Positions 17,534-25,902 of a DNA stretch of 43,380 bases are shown here, in pieces. Position numbers and translations under genes: made by a program. The stretch lies in assembly GCA_001767835.1 (NCBI GenBank), contig MEMA01000052.1, forward strand, positions 162,859 to 206,238. Direction: 5' to 3'. Under the pieces are notes generated by a model. The model was not told the DNA's origin, searched no databases, and was given only the letters and a program-made list of their open reading frames with translations. The DNA is from Alphaproteobacteria bacterium GWC2_42_16 (GTDB lineage: Bacteria; Pseudomonadota; Alphaproteobacteria; UBA9655). Position 1 is the stretch's first letter. Each line of letters opens with the position of its first letter.

Positions 17534-18691
17534 TTAGCGCGTAAGGATGGCAAGCCAGTGTTCAGCTTCGGCCCGTCTCTTGACAGATACCTTCTTACTT
17601 TTGCTCACGCGAGCAAATATCTCCTCCGCTGCTTTATCAGTAAGAAGGGTTTCGGTTTTGAATTTAACGTGAATGACGGCGCGCGCAAAATCAGCATCAG
17701 CCCGCATCCAGGCAGGAGCATGCAGGTTTTGACACACACTACCAAGTATCTTCTGTGCCTCAGCAGCTGTAAATTCTCGGGTTCGCCCTTGGGCGCGCAT
17801 AATTGCACGCCAGTAATCTGATGTAACTCGCATCCATGGAGGACTATCCGGGTTTTGACTCACATAGGTCAAAAACAACATCACCTCATAATCTGTAAAG
17901 TCTTGGATTCTCTTTTGAGCGCACATGATGGTACGCCTGAAATCAGCTTCCAAAGCTAAAGAAGCATCCTTCGACGTAATCTCATGAAAAAGTCTGCATG
18001 CCTTCTTATAATCTGGGAGAACGAATTTTCCATTTGAGAAAGGGTTTGCCCACGTAAATAAAGCCTGCAGTCCTTTTGAAGGTAAAGAAGCATTACTCCA
18101 TTTGCTAACCTCTTTAAAAAGCCCAGATGCTTTCTTATAATTTGGAAGAACATATTCTCCATTTAAGAAAAACATTGCCCCCGCTTGTAAGGCCCAGGGA
18201 CGTTTTAATTCTTCTTTAGCTTGCCAAAAGATATCGCGAGGAAGACGAGCTATACGTATAGTACCATCCTTCTCTACTATATTTTGTTCTATTTTAAGCT
18301 TACTTTCTTTTAAAAGTTCTCTCCACATGCAGGCACTATAACTTGTCATTTTGAGTTGTCTCGAAGCCTGAGCGAGACGCCCTAAAGATAGAGCGTCCAG
18401 AAAAAAAGTTATTTTATAAAGTATCTCTTCCGGCAATGCCTCTAAATAAGAGCAAGAGATGGCGGCACCCTTATTAGATCCTTGCTGTCCCTGTGTTCGT
18501 GACGGTTCATCAGTACAATCGGGAGGTTCCTTCGCTTTTAAAAAAGGTTGTGTTACAGAATGAACACTATTCACGGACAAGCACTCTCCTTTTTCTATTT
18601 CCTCTGGAGAAAAAGCAGAAGCCCAATGCGTTAAATGCATGCATGCAACTAGAATTAATAATAGTTTATAGATCATTTGTAAGATATCCAT
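17534..18691 (-). CDS. Secreted F-box protein with Sel1/TPR-like helical repeats (candidate effector)
   Basis: A 385-residue protein. A Sec signal peptide covers about residues 1-26 (MIYKLLLILVACMHLTHWASA, from the second Met). An F-box spans about 85-128: LPEEILYKITFFLDALSLG, ASRQL and the terminal CMWRELL, matching the L-P-x-E-h-L ... L-x-R-L ... h-W-R pattern. From about 155 there are four or five helical repeats of roughly 40 residues with FLNGEYVLPNYKKASGLFKEV and SNGKFVLPDYKKACRLFHEI, as in Sel1/TPR proteins. F-box domains bind Skp1 and recruit targets to host SCF ubiquitin ligases. Bacteria lack this system, so a role in a eukaryotic host is inferred. The repeats could hold the target. 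The gene stands alone between 47-bp direct repeats, with a hairpin upstream of its start. Confidence 0.8.
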   Translation of the reverse strand: MDILQMIYKLLLILVACMHLTHWASAFSPEEIEKGECLSVNSVHSVTQPFLKAKEPPDCTDEPSRTQGQQGSNKGAAISCSYLEALPEEILYKITFFLDALSLGRLAQASRQLKMTSYSACMWRELLKESKLKIEQNIVEKDGTIRIARLPRDIFWQAKEELKRPWALQAGAMFFLNGEYVLPNYKKASGLFKEVSKWSNASLPSKGLQALFTWANPFSNGKFVLPDYKKACRLFHEITSKDASLALEADFRRTIMCAQKRIQDFTDYEVMLFLTYVSQNPDSPPWMRVTSDYWRAIMRAQGRTREFTAAEAQKILGSVCQNLHAPAWMRADADFARAVIHVKFKTETLLTDKAAEEIFARVSKSKKVSVKRRAEAEHWLAILTR

Positions 18692-18714
18692 AATAACAGT
18701 TTTTAAATATTGTT

Positions 18715-18742
18715 GCAGCTGTCACTTAGTTGAGACAGCTGC
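18715..18742. promoter_or_regulatory. Perfect 9-bp inverted repeat upstream of the F-box gene
   Basis: GCAGCTGTC and GACAGCTGC are separated by 10 bases and lie 24-51 bp before the F-box start codon. It could be an operator or a 5' leader hairpin. Position is the only evidence for regulation. Confidence 0.45.
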
Positions 18743-18988
18743 TCCCGGAGCAAATTTAACAAAGAAAGCAAAAAACTCAAGATAACAAAAAGTGCATCCT
18801 CAATCGAGAATGGTTTTTTGAGGCAGAGCCTCAAGGCTAACGCTCCACCCTTTGTAAATTATACACGAATTTTTCGTTAATGCATTTAAAATCTGTGCGA
18901 AAAATATTTTTTACACCAAAGCGTTTCCTTGGCTTCGACACCCCTCCGGGAACTGCTGTAGTTGAGATAATTTTTGTTCATGGAGCCT

Positions 18989-19035
18989 AGTTTATCACTG
19001 AGTCGGGAAGAACGAAAAGAAAAACTTTACAAAAG
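18989..19035. repeat. 47-bp direct repeat, right copy (exact)
   Basis: Identical to 17431-17477 and in the same orientation; the copies are 1558 bp apart start to start. It lies 49 bp upstream of the ABC-F start. Removing one copy with the enclosed DNA would leave degP and the ABC-F gene divergent around a single copy. Confidence 0.95.
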
Positions 19036-19084
19036 TGTTTCGTTGGCTTTTAAAAGTTAATCCTAGTGAATATAGTACTTTCCC

Positions 19085-20686
19085 ATGATAAAGCTTGAAA
19101 ATCTTACGGTTAGAATTGCTGGAAGAACCCTCATTGAAAACCTTTCTTTAACCCTTAATGAGAGACATCATTACGGGTTAATTGGCCGTAATGGGACAGG
19201 AAAGTCTACTTTTTTTAAGATCCTTCTCAAGACTCTTCACCCTGATATGGGCTCCGTCGCGTTTCCTTCCCGTGTTCGTGTGGGACATATTGCTCAGGAA
19301 GCTCCTTCAGGGTCTTCAACACCTCTTGATGTGGTTATGAGTGCTGATCTTGAACGTCTGAAACTGATGAAACAACTCGAAGCGGGAGATAATCCGGAAA
19401 ACATCGCTGATATTTATGAGCGCCTTATGGTAATAGATGCCTTTACAGCCGAAAGTCGGGCTTCCAGTATTTTGGCGGGTCTTGGGTTTTCTCAAGAGAT
19501 GCAACTCAAACCGTTGTCTACTTTTTCTGGAGGGTGGCGCATGCGTGTCTCGCTTGCTTCTCTTCTTTTTTCTAAGCCAGATTGGCTTTTATTGGATGAG
19601 CCAACAAACCACCTAGACCTTGAAGCTTCCTTGTGGTTAGAGGATTACCTTAAGCACTATCCAAAAAGCCTTTTAATCATTAGCCATGATCGTCACCTTT
19701 TGAATGTTGTTTGTGACAGAATTCTTTTTTTACATGGGCAAAAAATTCAAGCGTATGGGGGAAATTTTGATACCTTTGAAAAAACATGGAAAGCCCAACA
19801 AGAAACTTTGAAGACGCAGCTTGCCAAGCAGGAAGCACAGCGTAAACATATGATGTCCTTTGTGAATCGTTTTCGCGCAAAGGCAACAAAGGCAAAACAA
19901 GCCCAAAGTCGCCTGAAAGCTCTTGAAAAGATGGAGGTTCTTCCTGAGATCATTCAGAATCCAGAAATTCGGTTTGACTTTCCACACCCAGAAAAATTAG
20001 CGCCACCCCTCATTGTACTGGAGAGAGTAAGTGTTGGCTATTCTCCAGATGTCAGTGTTCTCAAGGGGTTGTCTGAGCGCATTGATGCTGAAGATAGAAT
20101 TGCCCTTTTAGGAGCTAATGGAAATGGAAAGTCAACCTTTGCAAAGCTTATCGCGGGCAAACTTTCTCCACAAAAAGGTATTATTCATCGCTCTCGAAAA
20201 TTAAAGGTTGGTTATTTTGCTCAACATCAAGTCGAAGAATTTGATCTTCAAGCTACAGCCTTTGAGCATGTTCTTCGTAAATCTCCTAAATTGGCTCCAA
20301 TAAATGCCCGTGCCACTTTAGCAAATTTTGGGCTTATGGGCCCAAAGGCCGATGTAAAAGTCCAAAACCTTTCTGGAGGAGAAAAGGCCCGCTTGAATCT
20401 CACGCTGATTTGTTTAGATAAACCCAATATTCTCATTTTGGATGAGCCCACCAATCATCTTGATATGGACTCTCGTCAAGCATTGATGCTGGCTTTGAAC
20501 GAATTTCAGGGTGCTGTCATTTTGATTACCCATGATTGGGATTTACTCGCATCTACCATGGATCGTTTATGGCTTGTCGCGAATAATAGGGTCGAGCCAT
20601 TTGAAGGAGATTTAGAAGACTATCGACGGATGATTTTGAAGGGGGATCAAGTCACATCAAAACCTAAGACGAAGAAAGATTTTTAG
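19085..20686 (+). CDS. ABC-F family ATPase (ribosome-associated type)
   Basis: The 533-residue protein has two ATP-binding cassettes and no membrane segments. Walker A motifs are GRNGTGKST (about 35-43) and GANGNGKST (about 345-353). Signatures are LSTFSGGWRMRVSLA and LSGGEKARLNL, and LLLDEPTNHLD and LILDEPTNHLD are the Walker B motifs. A basic, coiled linker between the domains (about 235-300, rich in Lys/Gln/Ala) is the P-site tRNA interaction motif region. ABC-F proteins act in translation; the Uup or YheS-like branch is likely. It starts with ATG at 19085. Confidence 0.93.
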   Translation: MIKLENLTVRIAGRTLIENLSLTLNERHHYGLIGRNGTGKSTFFKILLKTLHPDMGSVAFPSRVRVGHIAQEAPSGSSTPLDVVMSADLERLKLMKQLEAGDNPENIADIYERLMVIDAFTAESRASSILAGLGFSQEMQLKPLSTFSGGWRMRVSLASLLFSKPDWLLLDEPTNHLDLEASLWLEDYLKHYPKSLLIISHDRHLLNVVCDRILFLHGQKIQAYGGNFDTFEKTWKAQQETLKTQLAKQEAQRKHMMSFVNRFRAKATKAKQAQSRLKALEKMEVLPEIIQNPEIRFDFPHPEKLAPPLIVLERVSVGYSPDVSVLKGLSERIDAEDRIALLGANGNGKSTFAKLIAGKLSPQKGIIHRSRKLKVGYFAQHQVEEFDLQATAFEHVLRKSPKLAPINARATLANFGLMGPKADVKVQNLSGGEKARLNLTLICLDKPNILILDEPTNHLDMDSRQALMLALNEFQGAVILITHDWDLLASTMDRLWLVANNRVEPFEGDLEDYRRMILKGDQVTSKPKTKKDF

Positions 20687-20705
20687 GGAGCAATCTATCC
20701 TCCCT
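20685..20705. terminator. Hairpin between convergent ABC-F and phasin genes
   Basis: AGGGAG-N9-CTCCCT lies at the stop codon of the ABC-F gene and 9 bp from the phasin stop. It may terminate both transcripts. There is no long T-tract, so confidence is low. Confidence 0.3.
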
Positions 20706-20713
20706 GACCAAAT

Positions 20714-21154
20714 CTAACTTTCTTCCTTCATCTTTTTAGTAACATCTGCCGACTCATCAAGTCCTTTTTTAAAGTGCTTTTGGAGAGATTCAACCACTTT
20801 TTCATTCGATTTTTCTATGATGGCATTAATATCTCTCGCATGTTCTACGGTTTTATCGACCATCACTTTTGTAGATTCTGATTGGCACGTCATTTTTTCT
20901 TCCAAAGGTATCTGAGACAAGCAATTCTTCATTCCCTTGTTCCATTGCTCGAAAATGTTTTTAAGGTATTGATTTTGAAGTGCCATTATAGATTGAGTTG
21001 CTTCTACAGCTATTTTCTGAGTTGAATTCATCAACTCTATATTTTGTTGATAATTCGCTGTCAGAGTTTTCATATCAAATACAGGGTTGTTCATCCCTTT
21101 AAAGGGATTAAAAAGCCCCTCTCCAAAGGGTGGTATGTTTTTCTCTTTAGCCAT
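20714..21154 (-). CDS. phaP: Phasin (PHB granule-associated protein)
   Basis: The 146-residue protein is almost wholly helical and amphipathic. ANYQQNIELMNSTQKIAVEATQSIMALQNQYLKNIFEQW is the typical phasin core, followed by a second helix with heptad-like spacing (about 85-140). Phasins coat polyhydroxyalkanoate granules and control their size and number. Length matches. It follows phaB by 44 bp on the same strand, and the neighbours phaB and phaC support the call. Confidence 0.85.
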   Translation of the reverse strand: MAKEKNIPPFGEGLFNPFKGMNNPVFDMKTLTANYQQNIELMNSTQKIAVEATQSIMALQNQYLKNIFEQWNKGMKNCLSQIPLEEKMTCQSESTKVMVDKTVEHARDINAIIEKSNEKVVESLQKHFKKGLDESADVTKKMKEES

Positions 21155-21198
21155 AGTTTTTCTCCTTTTGTTTCTAAAATAATTTCACAATAAACTTT

Positions 21199-21921
21199 TT
21201 AAGTGAAATATTGTCCTCCATTAAGTGTAATAGTTGTGCCAGTTATAAAACCAGCATCTTGAGATGCAAGAAAAATAACCGCACGGGCAACTTCTTCAGG
21301 TTCTCCCAATCGACCCACAGGAATCTGAGCTATAATTTTGGTTAAAATATCAGTCGGAAGGGTTTGCACCATTTTTGTATTGATATATCCAGGTGCAATA
21401 GCATTGACCGTAATTCCTTTTGTCGCGCTTTCTTGAGCAAGTGCTTTCGTGAGGCCTATTATCCCTGCTTTAGCTGCAGAATAGTTTGTTTGGCCAAATT
21501 GACCTTTTTGCCCGTTAATAGAGCTGATATTGATGATACGACCAAACCCTCGTTCTCGCATAGATTCAATCACCTGCCGACACATATTAAAGCAAGAAGT
21601 AAGGTTGGTTTGAAGTACATCAATCCATTGTGCATATTCCATTTTATGCATCACTCCATCACGCGTAATTCCTGCGTTGTTAACAAGGATATCGATGGGA
21701 CCAAGGTCCTTTGTCACCCTTGCAACGCCCGCTTGACAAGCTTTAAAATCACTCACATCCCACTTATAAGTCGGAATTTCAGTATTCTCTTGAAAAGTAT
21801 TAGCAGCCTCTTGATTAGCATGATAAATAGCTACAACTCTATATCCAGCTTGTTTTAAACTTTGAGAAATCGAGCTTCCTATCCCTCTCGTTCCCCCTGT
21901 GACTAAAGCGAATTTTTTCAT
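21199..21921 (-). CDS. phaB: Acetoacetyl-CoA reductase PhaB
   Basis: This SDR-family enzyme makes (R)-3-hydroxybutyryl-CoA from acetoacetyl-CoA with NADPH, the second PHB step. Seen: cofactor motif VTGGTRGIG at the N-terminus, NNAG (about 83-86), catalytic Ser in INISSINGQKGQFGQ and the YSAAK pair. FITGTTITLNGGQY ends the protein. The start at 21921 gives 240 residues, the usual size. An upstream extension to 21975 reads as charged filler without family match, and AAGAG precedes the ATG at 21921. It lies between phaC and the phasin gene on the same strand. Confidence 0.94.
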   Translation of the reverse strand: MKKFALVTGGTRGIGSSISQSLKQAGYRVVAIYHANQEAANTFQENTEIPTYKWDVSDFKACQAGVARVTKDLGPIDILVNNAGITRDGVMHKMEYAQWIDVLQTNLTSCFNMCRQVIESMRERGFGRIINISSINGQKGQFGQTNYSAAKAGIIGLTKALAQESATKGITVNAIAPGYINTKMVQTLPTDILTKIIAQIPVGRLGEPEEVARAVIFLASQDAGFITGTTITLNGGQYFT

Positions 21922-21973
21922 GTTTCTGCTATCTCTTAAATCTATTTTTTTCTTCTTAACTATAAAAAATAAC

Positions 21974-21999
21974 ACTTAATTGTTAAAAAATTATTAAGT
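21974..21999. promoter_or_regulatory. Dyad CTTAAT...ATTAAG upstream of phaB
   Basis: ACTTAAT and ATTAAGT are 12 bases apart in the phaC-phaB gap, about 53 bp before the phaB start. A similar dyad lies upstream of phaA (28477-28494). It could be a shared operator or a weak phaC terminator. Confidence 0.3.
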
Positions 22000-22023
22000 T
22001 ATTATTGTTTGATGCAATCTCTC

Positions 22024-23856
22024 TCACTTTTCCATGACATAAAAACCCGGGCTATTACGCAAATTTCTGTATCCTTTTGAGGGATTCCCCATCGGTGGAG
22101 GAGAACACTTATCAGTTGAATGCTCAGAAAGCCATTTTTCCCAAGTTGGCCACCATGACCCTTTATGGTGAGGGGTATCCTCAATCCACTTTTGCGGAAA
22201 TAATTTTTTATCTGATTTTTTTTGAGTTGAAACTTGATAGCTTCGCCGGGGATGCCCTGGTTCACTCACAATACCTGCATTATGTCCCCCACTTGTAAGC
22301 AAGAAAGTGATTTCCGTATCCGTAAAAAAGTGGATTTTGTAAACTGACTTCCAGGGAGAAATGTGATCTTTTTGGGTAGCCACTGAAAAAATCGGCACAG
22401 TAATATCTTCAAGAGTTACGGGATTCCCGCCTATTATAAATTTTCCATTGGTTAGGGCATTATCTAGAAATAAGTTACGAAGATATTCGGAATGCATTTT
22501 ATAGGGCATTCGAGTTGCATCTTCATTCCATGCCATTAAATCAGTAAACTGAAGTCGTTTTCCCAATAGATATCGTTGAATCAATTTTGACCAAATGAGA
22601 TCGTAAGAACGGAGCATGTCAAATGTTCCAGCCATACGTGAAGACTCGAGATATCCTTTGTTCCACATAATATCTTCAAGAAAAGTTATTTGACTTTCGT
22701 CGATAAAAAGGAGGAGTTCGCCAGCATCTTCAAAGTCAACTTGTGAAGCAAAAAGTGTAATCGACTTGAAAGGATTATTACTATCACGGTACATAGCTCC
22801 AGCAGCCATGCAGAGTAACGTTCCTCCCAAACAGTAGCCAACAGCATGTACTTTTCTTTTGGGAATGATTGCGGAGACCGTTTTTAAAGCCTCTTTAATT
22901 CCTAAGTTCACGTAATCTTCAAAACCTAAGTCTCGATCATTTTCGTCTGGATTTTTCCACGAAATCATAAAAACTGTATGTCCCTTCTCCACAAGATACC
23001 TAACTAAAGAATTATGAGGAGATAAGTCCAAAATATAATACTTCATAATCCAGGCTGGAATAATTAAGATGGGCTCAGCATAAACATCCTTTGTTGTAGG
23101 CGAATACTGAATTAATTCAATAAGATGATTTTGATAAATGACTTTTCCCTTTGTAACGGCCAGATTTTTCCCGACTTTGTATTTATCAGTTCCAATGGGA
23201 GGCTCATTTCTTAAAAAACGCGTTATATCTTCTGCGAAGTTTTTAGATCCTTTAATTAAGTTCGTTCCATTGAAATGTACGGTTGTTTTCACAACTTGAG
23301 GATTCGTAAGGGGAAAATTAACTGGCGCCCATATATCTAGATACTGGCGCGTAAGAAAGGGGAGCACGGCTGAATGATGACGGGAAACACCACGGACCGT
23401 GCTTGTTGCCTCGTCCCACCATTCCTGGGCTAATAAAAATGATTGTTGATAAATATTGTAAGGCCAAGTTTGCCAACCTTTATCTTCGAAGCGCCTGTCA
23501 TCAGGTGCTGGATCAATGTAGCTCTCAGCGGGTATACCGCATGCCGCCCAGAAAGCATAATCTACTAGATTGATACTTTTCCTCAATCCACTTTCCATAA
23601 GAGCTAACTGTTTTCCTGGAGAGATTGCAAGGTGGCTAAGCCAGTCAAAATAAGCTCCTCCTATTGAAGTCGGAGATAAAGCCCAGAACTTTCCAAGCTT
23701 TGCATGAAATTCCCGATCAAAAGCTGTTGTAAATTGATGATCAGATTCAACCATGGAATTATACGGAGATTCTCGTTTTTCCGAATAATAGGAACCAGAG
23801 TAAATTTCTTCCTCTTTATCTGTATCTATAGATTTTTTCTTATCATCTATGGCCAT
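22024..23856 (-). CDS. phaC: Class I poly(3-hydroxyalkanoate) synthase PhaC
   Basis: The 610-residue protein polymerises (R)-3-hydroxybutyryl-CoA at the granule surface. The N-terminal PhaC domain is typical (FWALSPTSIGGAYFDWLSHLAISPGKQL; WAPVNFPLTNPQVV). The catalytic domain has the lipase-like box GYCLGG with Cys342, and Asp497 (QKDHISPWKSVY) and His525 (SGGHNAG) complete the triad. The WW-rich segment HKGSWWPTWEKWL is near the C-terminus. Length is normal for class I. It runs toward phaB and the phasin gene. A second synthase gene is divergent, 177 bp away. Confidence 0.95.
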   Translation of the reverse strand: MAIDDKKKSIDTDKEEEIYSGSYYSEKRESPYNSMVESDHQFTTAFDREFHAKLGKFWALSPTSIGGAYFDWLSHLAISPGKQLALMESGLRKSINLVDYAFWAACGIPAESYIDPAPDDRRFEDKGWQTWPYNIYQQSFLLAQEWWDEATSTVRGVSRHHSAVLPFLTRQYLDIWAPVNFPLTNPQVVKTTVHFNGTNLIKGSKNFAEDITRFLRNEPPIGTDKYKVGKNLAVTKGKVIYQNHLIELIQYSPTTKDVYAEPILIIPAWIMKYYILDLSPHNSLVRYLVEKGHTVFMISWKNPDENDRDLGFEDYVNLGIKEALKTVSAIIPKRKVHAVGYCLGGTLLCMAAGAMYRDSNNPFKSITLFASQVDFEDAGELLLFIDESQITFLEDIMWNKGYLESSRMAGTFDMLRSYDLIWSKLIQRYLLGKRLQFTDLMAWNEDATRMPYKMHSEYLRNLFLDNALTNGKFIIGGNPVTLEDITVPIFSVATQKDHISPWKSVYKIHFFTDTEITFLLTSGGHNAGIVSEPGHPRRSYQVSTQKKSDKKLFPQKWIEDTPHHKGSWWPTWEKWLSEHSTDKCSPPPMGNPSKGYRNLRNSPGFYVMEK

Positions 23857-24033
23857 TGATAGAAGGTCTTTCCACTTTGAAATGCAGCATTACTTCCCCA
23901 CAACATATAGATCTACTGAAAATTTCTTAATATTTTAATAACGAAGTTTTTAAATAGAAGGGGGTTTTTTAACGAATTGGTAAGAAATGAGTCGGTATTA
24001 TGCATTAAATTCTACTTTGTGTTTAGGATAAAA

Positions 24034-25779
24034 ATGCCAGAACAAGAGACCCAAGATAAGCAAGAAACTATAGACACTTGGAAGACGTTTCTTGATACCT
24101 TTCAAGAACAAAATCAACACTTTGCCACATCATTTTTTAGAGGAATGCAACAGCATTTTCCATGCCCCCCTACTCTTTTAGGAGATGTTTTTATTAAAAC
24201 CGCACAATCTCTTCTTAATGATCCAGCCAGCCTTTTTAGGGCTCAAGAAAATCTTTTAGACGAAATTCAGGGGTTATGGCAAAAAATGCTATCTTTTGAC
24301 AGTGCCACACCGTCAGAAGGTATTCCTGATAAGAGATTTGGTCACGAAGCTTGGAAGTTTAATCCCTATTTTTTATTTATGAAGGAGTACTATCTCATTA
24401 CCTCCCGATGGTTACAAAATCTTGTTTCTCAACTTGATGGAATAGATGAACAAACAAGCCAGAGGATTCAATTTTACACTAAACAATTGACGGAAGCGGT
24501 TTCTCCTACGAACTTCCCCTTTACAAACCCAGAAGTTTTAGAAGAACTTGTCAAAACCCAAGGAGCTTCCCTTAAGAAAGGGTATGAGGCTCTGTTACAA
24601 GACTTGGAAGCTGGGCAATGGATGAAAATGACGGATCCTTCAGCATTTACACTTGGGGAAAATATTGCTTCCACGGATGGAAGGGTTGTTTTTCGTAATG
24701 ATATTTTTGAGCTTATTCATTATACCCCTCAAACAGAAACACAGTATTCTGTTCCTCTTCTTATTATCCCTCCTTGGATTAATAAATTTTATATTTTTGA
24801 TTTGAGTCCCAGCAATTCTTTTGTCAAATGGATGTTAGCAAAGGGTCACAATGTTTTTATTATCTCATGGGTAAACCCAGGGGCAGAGCTTAGCTCTAAG
24901 TCATTCGAAAATTACCTTTTGGATGGCGCGTATCAAGCTTGCAAGCAAGTTTCACACCTGACTGAAAGCCCTACACTCCATACCATGGGATATTGTGTGG
25001 GGGGTAATTTATTAGCAGCTCTCAGTGCTTACCTAACCAAAAACCCTTCTAATTTTTCCCTTCAGACAATGACCCTACTTGCAACTATTATTGATTTTGC
25101 AAGAGTTGGAGATTTAAAGATTTTTATGGATGATGAGAGTCTAAAATTTGTTGAGGATTCTATGTCTGTAAGCGGCTTTTTAGAAGCTGACACTTTAAAA
25201 TCCATCTTTAGTCTTTTAAAACCCAATGATTTGGTATGGTCTTTTTTCGTTAAAAATTACCTTTTAGGACAAATTCCACCAGCTTTTGATTTTCTTTTTT
25301 GGAATTCTGATTCAACACGTCTTCCGGCAACTCTTCATAGCTTTATCTTACGTAAATGTTTCCGAGAAAATCTCTTAATGAAACCCGGAGGACTTAGTAT
25401 CAACAAGACTCTCCTTGATCTGCGCGACGTTTCTACCCCATCTTTTCTCTTGGCAACAGAAGAAGATCACATTTCTCCTTGGAAAAGTTGCTATCCGGCT
25501 GTCCATCTTTTCAAAGGCCCCCTTAAATTTGTCCTTGCGGGATCAGGACATGTTGCTGGCGTTATGAATCCTCCTTCACGCAATAAATATGGTTTTTTTA
25601 CAAATTCTGACTTTCCTACAGATGAAGACGACTGGTTTAATGGTGCAACAAAACATGAAGGGTCCTGGTGGACAATCTGGAATGATTGGTTGTCTCCTTT
25701 TAGTGGAGAAAAAATAACACCTCCTGCTCCTTATCCTTCGCTTGGATCTGCTCCAGGAACTTATGTGAAAGAAAAATAA
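24034..25779 (+). CDS. phaC: Second class I poly(3-hydroxyalkanoate) synthase PhaC2
   Basis: This 581-residue synthase keeps a complete triad: Cys321 in GYCVGG, Asp478 in EEDHISPWKSCY and His506 in GSGHVAG. It has NFPFTNPEV, PPWINKFYIFDLSPSNS and HEGSWWTIWNDWL, as in its neighbour, but is clearly diverged elsewhere, with a shorter, different N-terminus (about 1-90). The start at 24034 has AGGA six bases upstream; the frame is open to 23977 but that stretch lacks family character. It may form a hetero-oligomer with, or differ in substrate from, the first PhaC. Both point away from a common 177-bp promoter region. Confidence 0.92.
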   Translation: MPEQETQDKQETIDTWKTFLDTFQEQNQHFATSFFRGMQQHFPCPPTLLGDVFIKTAQSLLNDPASLFRAQENLLDEIQGLWQKMLSFDSATPSEGIPDKRFGHEAWKFNPYFLFMKEYYLITSRWLQNLVSQLDGIDEQTSQRIQFYTKQLTEAVSPTNFPFTNPEVLEELVKTQGASLKKGYEALLQDLEAGQWMKMTDPSAFTLGENIASTDGRVVFRNDIFELIHYTPQTETQYSVPLLIIPPWINKFYIFDLSPSNSFVKWMLAKGHNVFIISWVNPGAELSSKSFENYLLDGAYQACKQVSHLTESPTLHTMGYCVGGNLLAALSAYLTKNPSNFSLQTMTLLATIIDFARVGDLKIFMDDESLKFVEDSMSVSGFLEADTLKSIFSLLKPNDLVWSFFVKNYLLGQIPPAFDFLFWNSDSTRLPATLHSFILRKCFRENLLMKPGGLSINKTLLDLRDVSTPSFLLATEEDHISPWKSCYPAVHLFKGPLKFVLAGSGHVAGVMNPPSRNKYGFFTNSDFPTDEDDWFNGATKHEGSWWTIWNDWLSPFSGEKITPPAPYPSLGSAPGTYVKEK

Positions 25780-25902
25780 ACACCTCTATACCTCTGCTCC
25801 CAGTCCATATCACTTTACATAAAATGGTTTTAATTAATTTTTAATATAATAGCTGTTTAATCATTCTTATCCCAATAAGTCCAACGACTTCGAGGAAAAG
25901 AA

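Larger units (their letters stand above)
18692..19084. other. Non-coding gap between the F-box and ABC-F genes
   Basis: No gene was found in these 393 bases. It holds the F-box promoter region with an inverted repeat (18715-18742), a hairpin TTGAGGC-AGA-GCCTCAA (18818-18834) without a clear T-tract, and the right 47-bp repeat (18989-19035). The short ABC-F leader follows. Confidence 0.7.

Noticed and set aside
18818-18834. Terminator-like hairpin upstream of the F-box gene
   Set aside because: The stem is perfect, but the T-run lies before it on plus and there is no T-run after it on either strand, so it is not a standard terminator.
17431-19035. The 47-bp repeats as the target duplication of a transposon
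   Set aside because: Known target duplications are much shorter, there are no terminal inverted repeats inside the copies, and no transposase is present.
23977-24033. Longer N-terminus for the second PHB synthase
   Set aside because: The 19 extra residues lack family similarity, and a good ribosome-binding site precedes the internal ATG at 24034.
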